This document shows, in pieces, positions 25,749 to 35,030 of a stretch of 64,000 nt of DNA (position 1 is the stretch's first letter; each line of letters starts with the position of its first letter). Both the position numbers and the translations under genes were made by a program. The stretch is from contig CAKVPH010000006.1 of the NCBI GenBank assembly GCA_934796775.1, positions 1-64,000 of the forward strand, in the 5' to 3' direction. The DNA comes from an uncultured Clostridia bacterium (GTDB taxonomy: Bacteria > Bacillota > Clostridia > Christensenellales > Borkfalkiaceae). Below the pieces are notes generated by a model that saw nothing but the letters and a program-made list of their open reading frames with translations, was not told the origin of the DNA and did no database searches.

Positions 25749-28058
25749 ATGCAAACCAAAATCAAAAAACAAAAAGGTTTTACTTTGGTTGAGCTTGTCG
25801 TGGTAATTGCTATAATTGCGGTGCTTACGGCAATACTTATACCTTCTATCGGCTATGTTATAGAACACACAAAAGAAACAAGCGATATGACAACCGTAAA
25901 AACCCTAAACACCGTACTTGTAGAAGACGAAGCCAGAAACGGCAAACCCACGCTTTTCAGCGAAGCAATAAAGGTTGTTGAAAACAAAGGATACAATATA
26001 GAAAAACTTACTCCGCTAAGCACGGGCGATATTTTGTGGGATAGTAAAAATAATCGTTTCTTACTTAGAAAGGGAACGGAAACGCTTTATCGTGATAATA
26101 ACGATATAGCAACTACCGACGTAGATCTTTGGACTGTGGCAACTAAAGAAACAGGGCTTAGCGAAAGTTACAGTAATTATTTAAAAAGTGATGAAGAATT
26201 TGCAACCGGACTTACCGTATTTACAGGACTTGACGTAGGCACTCACAGCGAAATTACGAGTGTTGAATATAAAGTAAAAGACGGGCGTACCGATGCTCAA
26301 AACGTAGCAATCATAACAAACGGCGTAAATGTTACGTTGTCTGTAACGGGGCTTGTAAAATCAGATGGTAGCGGCGATATTATAAGACATTATGGTAAAG
26401 CCGGTGAAATAAAAATTATCGAATGTGCAATGGAATCTTTCCATGAGTATGGTCTTGCCTCTTATGTTCAGATCAAAAAGGGACATTTAGCTATTGAAAA
26501 AGGTTCAATAGTGGATACAATTTATCTTGAGGCTAATAATAATGCTTTTGATAATATAAAAATTTCTTATGATAAAGGAATCGAATTTCCTATGTTTGCG
26601 CGTTCTGCCGTATCCATTCCTTCTGAAAATAAAAGACTTCTTGTTTGCGAGCTTCAGGAAATTGGGAAAAAGGGTAATTTTATTTGGCTTACTAATGAAG
26701 GATTATACATTGACGTGAAAATATCATCAAACAAAGATGGAAATGACGATTTAGATATATCAAATGGTACTGAAAAAGAACAGGAGTTTGCTCGTCAAAT
26801 TTCATTTGTCGAAAAAAACGGTGCAATATATGATAGTGGAAAAGATTCATATTCTGAAACGGGTAGAACTTTATTTGCAGGTGGAACAGGAACAAAGAAT
26901 AACCCATATTTGATCAATAATGATAATATTGAAAAGATAAACACTTTTATAAATGGAACAAATAATGATACAACATTAAGATATTATAAACTTATTGAAG
27001 ATATTGATATTAGAGACCAAAAAATGGCTGGTATGTTCGGATACTTTCAAATTTCGTCAGCAGATATTGATTTAAATGGAAAAACAATCCATAATTTAAG
27101 TTTTTATATGTTTTATGTTAATAATTACTTAAATATATATAATGGTAGAATAGATTATAAGGATAAGGGTTGTTTAGTAATGGCAATTACACCTTTTGAT
27201 AGGAAAATTGTGTGCAATAACTTAACTTTGACGGGAACTACATCTTCTAACTCAGTTATTGCTATGAATAATGCAACAAACTATAGTTCTTTATTTGAAA
27301 TTGATGATGTGATCAGTTATGTAAATATTGACAGTACAAATCCGGTCGGTGGCTTTATTGGAAATGCCGCTAATACAGACATAGTTATAACAAATTGCAT
27401 TAATTATGGAAACATAAAATCAGGCGGGACATCTGCTTACGGTTTTATAAATGGAACGGCAAAATCATTATCTGTAACTAATAGTAAATATTATGGAATT
27501 ATATCTGTTGTTGCTGAAAACTCTATTTCAGATTATTGTTCCCCGAAGGCTATAAACGATACTGATGAAATAGCTTCTAATCGCAACAATGAATGTAAGG
27601 GCGATACCGCGGCAAAAGGAAATATTGCTGTTGATAACACGCTTATAACGGTAGATGAAAATACTAAGGCAATCAAAATTAACGCTAAATCGCCATATAA
27701 TAAATACGTTGTATATGTAAATTGTTATATGGTTGCAAGACCTGAAATTATTGAAAAATTTGGTTATCGGGCTGGAACAACAACGGCAATGGTAAAAACT
27801 TTAACAGCAAATGCCGATGATGTACTTGAAACAGGTTTTTATGCATATGCGTTTAAAGACGGTAAATTTGATACAACAACTGATACTGAAGTTGACGGAT
27901 CTTATAAAAAAATATTTACACGAAACGAAGTAAATAATGTTTATTTTGTAAATGATGATTTTACTTATATGGTTTCGGATAAAAACGCAACAATAAAAGT
28001 CTATGCATATGTGGGCGATGCTCTTACCGCCATTGGAACTTTGGATTATACTTTTTAA
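25749..28058 (+). CDS. Prepilin-like (type IV pseudopilin) surface protein
   Basis: 769 residues; AAAGGAG precedes the ATG. Residues 9-33 are a textbook class III prepilin signal: KKQKG^FTLVELVVVIAIIAVLTAI, with the Gly-Phe cleavage site and Glu at +5. A prepilin peptidase would cleave it and N-methylate Phe. The rest is far larger than a normal pilin (about 150 residues) and has beta-helix features from about residue 380 (GTGTKNNPYLINN, GNIKSGGTSAYGFINGTA). Codon use is host-like at both ends but AT-rich in the middle (about 26.5-27.6 kb), hinting at a replaced central segment. No pilus assembly genes are nearby. Probably a surface-exposed minor pilin or pseudopilin-anchored adhesin. Confidence 0.85.
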   Translation: MQTKIKKQKGFTLVELVVVIAIIAVLTAILIPSIGYVIEHTKETSDMTTVKTLNTVLVEDEARNGKPTLFSEAIKVVENKGYNIEKLTPLSTGDILWDSKNNRFLLRKGTETLYRDNNDIATTDVDLWTVATKETGLSESYSNYLKSDEEFATGLTVFTGLDVGTHSEITSVEYKVKDGRTDAQNVAIITNGVNVTLSVTGLVKSDGSGDIIRHYGKAGEIKIIECAMESFHEYGLASYVQIKKGHLAIEKGSIVDTIYLEANNNAFDNIKISYDKGIEFPMFARSAVSIPSENKRLLVCELQEIGKKGNFIWLTNEGLYIDVKISSNKDGNDDLDISNGTEKEQEFARQISFVEKNGAIYDSGKDSYSETGRTLFAGGTGTKNNPYLINNDNIEKINTFINGTNNDTTLRYYKLIEDIDIRDQKMAGMFGYFQISSADIDLNGKTIHNLSFYMFYVNNYLNIYNGRIDYKDKGCLVMAITPFDRKIVCNNLTLTGTTSSNSVIAMNNATNYSSLFEIDDVISYVNIDSTNPVGGFIGNAANTDIVITNCINYGNIKSGGTSAYGFINGTAKSLSVTNSKYYGIISVVAENSISDYCSPKAINDTDEIASNRNNECKGDTAAKGNIAVDNTLITVDENTKAIKINAKSPYNKYVVYVNCYMVARPEIIEKFGYRAGTTTAMVKTLTANADDVLETGFYAYAFKDGKFDTTTDTEVDGSYKKIFTRNEVNNVYFVNDDFTYMVSDKNATIKVYAYVGDALTAIGTLDYTF

Positions 28059-28093
28059 CAGGTTTTCTAATATTTAAATATTAAACGATATAA

Positions 28094-28132
28094 CAAAAAA
28101 GTCGGGCTATAGGTTGATTAGCTCGACTTTTT
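28094..28132 (+). terminator. Terminator with dispersed repeat core, copy 2
   Basis: Same hairpin as at 25361-25400; 28083-28132 is a 50-bp exact duplicate of that region. It ends the prepilin-like transcript 36 bp after the stop. Confidence 0.88.
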
Positions 28133-28232
28133 GCATATATATATAGATTTTTGTGTTTTGTTTTGCGCCTTATAATTGCGCTGTAACTTGTAAAAAAGTA
28201 AGCCTTAAATAGTAGAAAACTTACATAAATAA

Positions 28233-28403
28233 TAGCGGGCGGATATTATCCGCCCGCTAAAATTTATATTAAAATGCGTCTATAGGTTGATTATCTAAGC
28301 TTTAAGAGTTGTAAATTTATATTGTTGAGAAAGCTTATAAGTGGTAGCTTTGGTGCAGCTTCAAGCTGCCGTTACGCTCGGGTGCAGCGTCAAGCTGCTA
28401 AGG
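28233..28403. repeat. Palindrome cluster downstream of the prepilin-like gene
   Basis: TAGCGGGCGGATA T TATCCGCCCGCTA (28233-28259) is a 13-bp perfect stem. A dispersed repeat copy lacking strong arms is at 28271-28296. Two GCAGC(G/T)T CA AGCTGC hairpins are at 28355-28401. The set mirrors, in reverse, the cluster at 25584-25676. No gene lies in 28059-28412. Confidence 0.65.
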
Positions 28404-28412
28404 TCAAAGGGC

Positions 28413-29429
28413 TTATTCGACGTAACCGTCGGGGTTTTTGAATTGCCAGTTTAACTGATCGCGGCACATATCGTCAAGCGTTTTTTCCGCAACAAAACCA
28501 AGATAGTTTTTAGCTAAAGTCGTATCGGCATAGCAAACGTCTATATCGCCGGGGCGACGTGGAGCAAACTCGTATGGAATATCCTTGCCGAGTGCCTTTG
28601 AAAAGCCTTTTATCATTTCAAGAACGCTGTAGCCTCTGCCTGTGCCGAGATTTACAATGTAAAGTCCGCTGTTTTCCAAAAGCTTTTTAACTGCAAGAAC
28701 GTGTCCTTTGGCTAAATCCACAACGTGGATATAATCTCTTACGCCGGTTCCGTCGGGGGTGTTGTAATCATTGCCGAAAACTCTTACAAACGGAAGTTTT
28801 CCAACCGCAACTTTTGTAATGTACGGGCAAAGATTGTTAGGAATTCCGTTGGGATCTTCGCCTATAAGCCCGCTTTCATGCGCGCCTACCGGGTTAAAAT
28901 ATCTGAGTATTCCTATATTCCATTCGTTGTCCGCTTTGTAAATATCTTTTAAAATGTATTCTATAAACAACTTTGTAGAACCGTATGGGTTAGTAGTGGA
29001 AAGCGGAAAATCTTCGGTGATAGGCACGGTGTGCGGCTTGCCGTAAACGGTTGCCGACGAAGAAAACACAAGGTTTTTGCAGCCCGCGTCGCGCATAGCT
29101 TCAACCAGAACCAAAAGTCCGGAAATGTTGTTGTGATAATATTCCACGGGTTTTGCAACCGATTCTCCTACGGCTTTAAGCCCTGCAAAGTTTATTACGG
29201 CGTCTATTTTATGCGCGGCAAAAATTTTATTTAAAGCCGAGCGGTCCAAAATATCGTTTTCGTAAAACGCAACCTTTTTGCCGCTGATCTGCTCGATTCT
29301 GTCTACTGCAATCTTTTTGCTGTTTGAAAGATTGTCTACAATAACGACTTCATAGCCTGCTTTAATAAGCTCAATCGACGTGTGGCTTCCTATATATCCC
29401 GCGCCGCCGGTAACTAAAATTGTTTTCAT
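28413..29429 (-). CDS. galE: UDP-glucose 4-epimerase
   Basis: 338 residues from ATG 29429, where GAAGG lies upstream and the Rossmann motif VTGGAGYIGSH begins. Further family marks are FAGLKAVGES, SSSATVYG, the catalytic YGSTK (Tyr-x-x-x-Lys), YFNPVGAH and RPGDID. Interconverts UDP-glucose and UDP-galactose, and in many homologues UDP-GlcNAc and UDP-GalNAc. It follows the NahK-like kinase on the same strand, which suggests salvage of galactose or hexosamine released from mucin or milk-type glycans. Confidence 0.94.
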   Translation of the reverse strand: MKTILVTGGAGYIGSHTSIELIKAGYEVVIVDNLSNSKKIAVDRIEQISGKKVAFYENDILDRSALNKIFAAHKIDAVINFAGLKAVGESVAKPVEYYHNNISGLLVLVEAMRDAGCKNLVFSSSATVYGKPHTVPITEDFPLSTTNPYGSTKLFIEYILKDIYKADNEWNIGILRYFNPVGAHESGLIGEDPNGIPNNLCPYITKVAVGKLPFVRVFGNDYNTPDGTGVRDYIHVVDLAKGHVLAVKKLLENSGLYIVNLGTGRGYSVLEMIKGFSKALGKDIPYEFAPRRPGDIDVCYADTTLAKNYLGFVAEKTLDDMCRDQLNWQFKNPDGYVE

Positions 29430-29450
29430 ATTTTTTATACCTTCTTTGAA

Positions 29451-29490
29451 ATTCAAAATACTATATAAAAATTCAAAATACTATATAAAA
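29451..29490. repeat. 20-bp perfect tandem duplication in the galE leader
   Basis: ATTCAAAATACTATATAAAA occurs twice back to back (29451-29470, 29471-29490). On the minus strand each copy carries TATAGT, a -10-like box, so the duplication could double a weak promoter for galE. Confidence 0.8.
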
Positions 29491-29511
29491 TATTATATTC
29501 AAATTATTTTG

Positions 29512-30612
29512 TTATGCCTTGTAATATTTTTTTACAATGGCATTCATCTCGTCAAAGCATTTAAGCATATCTTTCACGAGCTTAAACTGCGTTCTCGCGC
29601 GGTCCAGATTATGATTTTCACGGCGGATTTTAAAATATACGTCACCGTCTAAGTGGTCGGATAAAAATCTTATGCCGCATTCGTAAGTCATAAGCACGGC
29701 GCCGAGCGCAAGATTTTCAGCTTCCGCTTTGCATACGGAAGAGCCGAGTGCAAACAGATAGCCTTTAACGTACGTTTCAAACAAATTGATATCAAAATTG
29801 ACTTTTGATAAATCGCGTTCATCTTCGGCGGCGGGGTTGCAACCAAAACGAATGGAATCGCCGAAATCGTAGACGATAGAGCCGGGCATTATGGTATCGA
29901 GATCGATAACGGCTACCGCTTTATCGGTTTTATTGTCTATTAAAACGTTGTTTAGTTTAGTGTCGTTATGCGTAACTTTTAAAGGAATTAAACCGTCTTT
30001 TATTCCGTCCACTATTTTGTTTGTTAAATGTTCCAGACTGAGCGCGTATTCAACTTCGGGCATAACGGACGAAAGTCTGCCGGACTTATTTTCTTCTATA
30101 GCTTTTTTAAAATTCTTAAAGCGAACTACGGTATTATGAAAGTTCGGTAGCGGTTCATAAAGAGTAGAAGCGTCAAACTCGGCAAGTACGTTTGCAAAAT
30201 TGCCGAAAGCCACCGCGCTTTCGTAAAAATGTACGGGTTTTTCCACAACCTGATAAGCCGTTGCGTTATCTATAAATATATATACGCGGAAGTAATTTGA
30301 GCCGTCAAAGTAGTAGTTTTCGTTTGTAAGCGTTTTTACTACGGTGAGCGTTTCACGGTCGGGATCGCCGCCGCGTTCTATTATTTTTTTGCGGAAAAAT
30401 TCGGTTACGCCGGCAATATTGCGCATAAGGGCAGGTACGTCCGTAAACAATTTGCTGTTTATGCGCTGTATTATGTATTTATTGATTTTATTGCCTTCTT
30501 TGGTTAAAAGCAGAAAGGTTTCGTTTATATGTCCTTCGCCGTAGGGTTCGCAGGAGAGAAAATCGCCCGGTACAGGGAATTTTTTGTAAATTGAATTAAA
30601 GTCGTACTTCAT
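29512..30612 (-). CDS. Sugar kinase of the aminoglycoside phosphotransferase fold, NahK-like
   Basis: 366 residues. The APH-fold catalytic loop is THNDTKLNNVLID (Asp base) and the metal site VIDLDTIMPGSIVYDFGD. N-terminal GEGHINETFLL is the nucleotide loop. The overall pattern and length match N-acetylhexosamine 1-kinases of the lacto-N-biose/galacto-N-biose pathway, which phosphorylate GlcNAc or GalNAc at C1. The adjacent galE supports this, but the phosphorylase and uridylyltransferase of that pathway are not in the window, so substrate remains inferred. Confidence 0.78.
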   Translation of the reverse strand: MKYDFNSIYKKFPVPGDFLSCEPYGEGHINETFLLLTKEGNKINKYIIQRINSKLFTDVPALMRNIAGVTEFFRKKIIERGGDPDRETLTVVKTLTNENYYFDGSNYFRVYIFIDNATAYQVVEKPVHFYESAVAFGNFANVLAEFDASTLYEPLPNFHNTVVRFKNFKKAIEENKSGRLSSVMPEVEYALSLEHLTNKIVDGIKDGLIPLKVTHNDTKLNNVLIDNKTDKAVAVIDLDTIMPGSIVYDFGDSIRFGCNPAAEDERDLSKVNFDINLFETYVKGYLFALGSSVCKAEAENLALGAVLMTYECGIRFLSDHLDGDVYFKIRRENHNLDRARTQFKLVKDMLKCFDEMNAIVKKYYKA

Positions 30613-30691
30613 AGGTATAACCCCGTCTGTTTTTACTGCGGCGTTTTTGCCGTGGATAATGTATTTTTAATTGCTGTTAAAAAACAATTCT

Positions 30692-30720
30692 ATTATATAT
30701 TTTTTTAAGTCGTTTGTAAA
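30692..30720 (-). promoter_or_regulatory. Promoter of the nahK-like/galE unit
   Basis: On the minus strand: TTTACA (30720-30715), 17-bp spacer, TATAAT (30697-30692). Predicted start near 30685, giving a leader of about 70 nt before the ATG at 30612. Confidence 0.75.
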
Positions 30721-30813
30721 CTCTTTTGTTCTTATTTTTATTATAATCAGCGGGCTATTTTTACCGTTTTTTTAATATTTTGAGTAAAAGAGCAAAGAAG
30801 TTATAAAAAAAGT

Positions 30814-30842
30814 TTGACTTGACAAAATTAAAAGAGTATAAT
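30814..30842 (+). promoter_or_regulatory. Promoter of gap
   Basis: TTGACT, 17-bp spacer, TATAAT. Predicted start near 30849. The leader of about 170 nt holds no recognised riboswitch and ends with GGAGG before the gap start. Divergent from the nahK promoter; nothing else was seen between them. Confidence 0.8.
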
Positions 30843-31020
30843 CTTTTAAGGAAAGCAAAGGGCGCATAAGTCTTTTTTATTGCAACGCTTATTATAACAA
30901 ACATATTTATTGCGGCTATAAAGTTCGGCGCGTATAAAAAACGGGAATCGGCGTATTTTTTGCTTTGATAAAGTAAATAAAAAAATAAAAATCATTTATA
31001 TTTTTTGGAGGAAACAAAAA

Positions 31021-32070
31021 ATGGCAAAAGTCAGAGTTGGTATCAACGGATTTGGTCGTATCGGTCGTCTTGCATTCAGACAGATGTTTGACGCTAAGGG
31101 TTACGAAGTAGTTGCAATTAACGATCTTACGGACGCAAAGATGCTCGCACATCTTTTAAAGTATGACTCGGCGCAGGGCAGATATAAATATGCAGACGGC
31201 GTTTCTTACGAAGTTTATGAAGGCGCAGGCGACAAACAGCCTAAGGGCGCAATCATCGTAAACGGCAAGAAGATCAACATTTACGCTGAAAAAGACGCTG
31301 CTAACATTCCTTGGAAGAAGAACAAAGTTGACGTTGTTTTAGAATGCACAGGTTTCTATACTTCTAAAGCTAAGTCGGAAGCTCACCTTAAAGCAGGTGC
31401 TAAAAAGGTTGTTATTTCCGCTCCTGCCGGAAACGATCTTCCCACCGTTGTTTACAACGTAAACCACGGCGTTTTAACCGCAGACGACAAGATTATTTCT
31501 GCAGCTTCCTGCACGACCAACTGTCTTGCTCCTATGGCTTATAACCTTAACAAACTTGCTGAAATCAAGAGCGGTATCATGACCACCGTTCACGCTTACA
31601 CCGGCGACCAGATGGTTCTTGACGGACCTCATCGTAAAGGCGATCTCCGCAGAGCTCGTGCTGCAGCTATCAACATCGTTCCTAACTCTACCGGTGCTGC
31701 AAAGGCTATCGGTCTTGTTATTCCCGAACTCAACGGCAAGCTCATCGGTTCTGCTCAACGTGTTCCCGTTTGCACCGGTTCTACTACTATTTTGGTTGCT
31801 GTTTGCAAAGGCGAAGTTACCGCTGACGCTGTAAACGCTGCTATGAAGGCTGCTGCTAACGAATCTTTCGGTTACACCGAAGAACCGCTCGTTTCTTCCG
31901 ACGTTATCGGCATCACTTACGGCTCACTTTTCGACGCTACTCAGACTATGGTTAAGTATATGCCCGAAACAAACGAAACTCAGGTTCAGGTTGTTTCCTG
32001 GTATGATAACGAAAACTCTTATACCAGCCAGATGGTAAGAACCATTAAGTATTTTGCTGAACTTCAGTAA
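31021..32070 (+). CDS. gap: Glyceraldehyde-3-phosphate dehydrogenase, type I
   Basis: 349 residues. Rossmann motif VGINGFGRIGRLAFRQM, catalytic SAASCTTNCLAP with the active-site Cys, TVHAYTGDQMVLDGPHRKGDLRRARAA, and VSWYDNENSYTSQMVRT at the C-terminus. Glycolytic oxidation of glyceraldehyde 3-phosphate with NAD and phosphate. Codon use is strongly biased, the ribosome-binding site is excellent and the promoter is near consensus, as expected for a highly expressed gene. It is monocistronic. Confidence 0.98.
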   Translation: MAKVRVGINGFGRIGRLAFRQMFDAKGYEVVAINDLTDAKMLAHLLKYDSAQGRYKYADGVSYEVYEGAGDKQPKGAIIVNGKKINIYAEKDAANIPWKKNKVDVVLECTGFYTSKAKSEAHLKAGAKKVVISAPAGNDLPTVVYNVNHGVLTADDKIISAASCTTNCLAPMAYNLNKLAEIKSGIMTTVHAYTGDQMVLDGPHRKGDLRRARAAAINIVPNSTGAAKAIGLVIPELNGKLIGSAQRVPVCTGSTTILVAVCKGEVTADAVNAAMKAAANESFGYTEEPLVSSDVIGITYGSLFDATQTMVKYMPETNETQVQVVSWYDNENSYTSQMVRTIKYFAELQ

Positions 32071-32097
32071 TTTATCGGTTGTATAAACGAGATTCAG

Positions 32098-32128
32098 GGG
32101 ACTGTCGTTTTGCGATAGTCCCTTATTT
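32098..32128 (+). terminator. Terminator after gap
   Basis: GGGACTGTC (32098-32106) pairs with GATAGTCCC (32114-32122) with one G-U, followed by TTATTTTA. Confidence 0.75.
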
Positions 32129-32185
32129 TATGTTTTTGTGTTTTTGCGCTTTTAATTTTTTTGCGTTTTTTTGCGGGGTAAGCTT

Positions 32186-32851
32186 ATGGAAATTATTGCT
32201 CACGTTTACAACGATTTTAAAGAAAAATTCGGAATTCCGCGCCAGAGCGGCAGAGTGAAAAATCTTTCCAAAATTGTTTTTGAGTCAAAGTATCGCGTGG
32301 CGGAAGCGTTTACAGGGTTAGATGAATTTAACTATCTTTGGATAATTTTTGATTTTTCGCTTGCACACCGTAATGAATTTTCACCCACGGTAAGACCGCC
32401 TCGGCTCGGCGGCAATAAGCGCGTTGGCGTGTTTGCCACTCGTTCGCCGTTCAGACCGAACAATATGGGTCTTTCTTCCGTTAAGCTTGTTTCAATCGAA
32501 AAAAACAACGAGTACGGAACTTATCTTGTAGTAGAAGGCGCAGACCTTTTAGACGGTACGCCTGTTTACGATATCAAACCGTATCTGCCTTATTGTGATT
32601 GCCACACGGACGCAAAAGGCGGCTTTGCCGAACAGTTTAAAGAGCATAAGTTGATTGTGTCAGATCCCGATAATCTTTTAGACGTTCTTGGCGAGCAAAA
32701 TAAAAATGTTGTTATAGACTGCATTGCAGAAGATCCTTGCGTTTCATATAAAACGGGCGAGGTCTTATGTGGTATGCGTTTTGGCGAGCATAACGTAATT
32801 TTTACTGTTTCAGCCGGCAAAGCAACTATTTGCCGAGTAGAGAAAAATTAA
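32186..32851 (+). CDS. trmO: tRNA (N6-threonylcarbamoyladenosine) methyltransferase, TrmO family
   Basis: 221 residues from ATG 32186 (an upstream frame extension lacks family similarity). TrmO/TsaA beta-barrel motifs: IAHVYNDFKEKFGIPRQSG, GLDEFNYLWIIFDF, VRPPRLGGNKRVGVFATRSPFRPNNMGLSSVKL and LDGTPVYDIKPYLPYCD. SAM-dependent enzyme that methylates t6A37 of threonine tRNAs. The C-terminal domain is present as in the standard enzyme. A dispersed repeat copy lies just after the stop. Confidence 0.92.
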   Translation: MEIIAHVYNDFKEKFGIPRQSGRVKNLSKIVFESKYRVAEAFTGLDEFNYLWIIFDFSLAHRNEFSPTVRPPRLGGNKRVGVFATRSPFRPNNMGLSSVKLVSIEKNNEYGTYLVVEGADLLDGTPVYDIKPYLPYCDCHTDAKGGFAEQFKEHKLIVSDPDNLLDVLGEQNKNVVIDCIAEDPCVSYKTGEVLCGMRFGEHNVIFTVSAGKATICRVEKN

Positions 32852-32854
32852 CTT

Positions 32855-32891
32855 AAAAGTATCGATAATCGACTTATATCTGGACTTTTTT
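32855..32891 (-). repeat. Dispersed repeat copy between trmO and the phosphatase gene
   Basis: On the minus strand AAAAAAGTCCAGATATAAGT continues CGATTATCGATACTTTT. Outer AAAAGT/ACTTTT arms and a central CGATAATCG palindrome are visible. It ends 9 bp before the next start codon and could double as a weak terminator. Confidence 0.8.
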
Positions 32892-32899
32892 GAAATAAT

Positions 32900-33358
32900 A
32901 TGAAAAAAACGAGAATAATGTTTGTATGTTTAGGCAATATTTGTCGTAGCCCCATGGCTGAATTTATTTTTAAGCACCTGATAAAAGAGCAGGGTAAAGA
33001 CGGCGACTTTATAGTAAACTCGTCTGCCATAAGCGATGAAGAATACGGTAATCCCATATATCCGCCGGCAAAAGAGCAATTAAAAAAGCACGGAATACCC
33101 ATTTGCGAAAGGCATGCCGTGCAGTTGGAGCGAGCAGACTATGAAAAGTATGATTTGTTTTTATGTATGGATAGTAACAACGTTCGCTTGGCAAAGCGAT
33201 TGTTTGGTGGCGATCCTGAAAATAAAGTAAAATTACTTTTATCATATACGGGCGAGGAACGCGATGTTTTTGATCCGTACTATACTCGTCGCTTCGATAT
33301 TGCGTACGACGATATTTATAAAGGTTGTATTGCTCTATTAAACGCAATAAAAAATTAG
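32900..33358 (+). CDS. Low-molecular-weight protein tyrosine phosphatase
   Basis: 152 residues. The P-loop VCLGNICRSPMAE (CX5R) is at the N-terminus and the general-acid Asp lies in DVFDPYYTRRFD. Standard length. It dephosphorylates protein tyrosines, or in some homologues protein arginine phosphate. There is no Shine-Dalgarno site; the start is preceded by TGAAATAAT directly after the repeat hairpin, so translation initiation is unusual. Confidence 0.92.
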   Translation: MKKTRIMFVCLGNICRSPMAEFIFKHLIKEQGKDGDFIVNSSAISDEEYGNPIYPPAKEQLKKHGIPICERHAVQLERADYEKYDLFLCMDSNNVRLAKRLFGGDPENKVKLLLSYTGEERDVFDPYYTRRFDIAYDDIYKGCIALLNAIKN

Positions 33359-33370
33359 ATTAGTTTGTTG

Positions 33371-33406
33371 AAAAATGGCGCAAGTCTTTTAGCTTACGCC
33401 ATTTTT
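33371..33406. terminator. Bidirectional terminator between convergent genes
   Basis: AAAAATGGCG (33371-33380) pairs perfectly with CGCCATTTTT (33397-33406), with AAG/CTT continuing inside. It has A- and T-tracts on both sides and serves the phosphatase gene and the MATE gene. Confidence 0.85.
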
Positions 33407-33467
33407 AAATGGTTACCTAATTAAGATATAGATAAAACTATTTTAAAAGTGAATAAAAAAATGTGCT

Positions 33468-34835
33468 TTATTTTAAAAAATTATCAGACGGGGATAATAA
33501 TTTTTTCTCCGTCTTTTTTATTACCGCAAAGTACGATATTACAAAGAATGCCGCGCCGCCTGTCCAGGCAAGCGGGTTTGAAAAACATGCGCCCGCATAA
33601 CCAAAGTTTACGGCTAAAGTTATGGCGGCTAAGTATCTGAACACAAGCTCGGTAACGCCGCCGAATATAGTTAAAACGCTGTATCCAAGCCCTTGCAGAC
33701 ACTGACGGAACATCATAAGAATATACAAAACGTAGTAAAAACATGCCTGCGTTGTTATGTAACGGAAAACCCAGTCGTAAACCACGTTTTCTGCGCCTTT
33801 AAGCAAAAATTTTGCAAACGGCACACAAAGCGGTATTGCCGCCGCGGTAGCAACAGCCGTGTAAATAAGTCCGCTTGCCATGCCTGCAAGCATGCCTTTT
33901 TTTATGCGGTCTATCTTTTTTGCCCCGTAATTTTGCCCTGTGTAAACAGCCATTGTGTTTGCCGCACCCATTAAAAGCGAGTTAAACACATTGTCTATTT
34001 TACTGCCGGTGGATTGCGCCATTGCATAGCGCGGATCCGGCAGTGCGTTAAACGCGCTTTGCTGAATCATACAGCCTATTGCCGTCACCGTAAACTGAAA
34101 GCCCATCGGAAGCCCGGTGGTAAGATGATAAATAGCCAGTTTTGCCGAAAATTTAAAATCCGTTCGTTTTAACCTGAGTTCTGGGTATTTCTTTAAAATA
34201 AGAATAAAGCCTATAGTTGCAGAGATTGCCTGACTTATAACCGTTGCCCAGCCCGCCCATGCTACCGACCAGTTTGTAATAAACAGAGCAGAGTCTAAAA
34301 GTATGTTGATAGTGGCGGCTAAAACGAGAATTATAAGAGGAGTTTTACTGTCACCCAGCGCGCGCATAATCTGTGCGGCAAGATTGTAAAACAAATTGAA
34401 CATAAATCCCGCAAAAATCGCCGTTATGTATTTAAGCGAAAAATCATAATAAAGTCCGTCGGTTTTCATAAGCGTAAGCAACGGGCCTGCAAAAATAACC
34501 GTTAGAACGGTTATTATAACGCCTATTACTGCGCTTAACGTTATTGACGCGGCCAAACTTTTTTTCATGCCGTTCTCGTCTTTTGCGCCAACAAACTGAC
34601 TTAAAACTATTCCAAACCCCGCGGCTATGCCCGAGCCGAACCCTAAAATCAAAAAAGAAAGCGATTCGGTTAAGTTTACGCCCGTGGCGGCTTCTTTACC
34701 TCGGGAGAGCGAAACTATCAGGGTATCGCCAAGAGAATAAAGATTCTGAAGCATAAGCCCCAGCGCGGTCGGAATGGAAAATGCAAGTATTTTTTTAAAC
34801 GACGAACCCGTCGTCATGTCAACGTTTTTTTTCAT
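33468..34835 (-). CDS. MATE family multidrug/sodium antiporter
   Basis: 455 residues with about 12 hydrophobic segments. The N-terminal FSIPTALGLMLQNLYSLGDTLIV and GFGSGIAAGFGIVLSQFVGAKD are MATE signatures, repeated in the second half (NAVFNSLLMGAANTMAVYTGQNYGAKK-like region). It exports cationic drugs or metabolites using a Na+ or H+ gradient; the specific substrate is unknown. No regulator is adjacent, and the start lacks a clear Shine-Dalgarno site. Confidence 0.9.
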   Translation of the reverse strand: MKKNVDMTTGSSFKKILAFSIPTALGLMLQNLYSLGDTLIVSLSRGKEAATGVNLTESLSFLILGFGSGIAAGFGIVLSQFVGAKDENGMKKSLAASITLSAVIGVIITVLTVIFAGPLLTLMKTDGLYYDFSLKYITAIFAGFMFNLFYNLAAQIMRALGDSKTPLIILVLAATINILLDSALFITNWSVAWAGWATVISQAISATIGFILILKKYPELRLKRTDFKFSAKLAIYHLTTGLPMGFQFTVTAIGCMIQQSAFNALPDPRYAMAQSTGSKIDNVFNSLLMGAANTMAVYTGQNYGAKKIDRIKKGMLAGMASGLIYTAVATAAAIPLCVPFAKFLLKGAENVVYDWVFRYITTQACFYYVLYILMMFRQCLQGLGYSVLTIFGGVTELVFRYLAAITLAVNFGYAGACFSNPLAWTGGAAFFVISYFAVIKKTEKKLLSPSDNFLK

Positions 34836-35030
34836 ATGCGTTCAGGTAAAAAATAATTTTTATCGGCTGCGCCGAAAAAGATAAATATATTATATGAACG
34901 AGCGAAACAAAAAGCAACAAAAAAACAGCCGCAATAAAATTTTATTGTATAAAAAAATTTTTTGTATAAAAAAATATTTTGCTGTCAATAATTCATTGCA
35001 CAAGGATAAAATCGGTTGGGCGAGGGGAAA

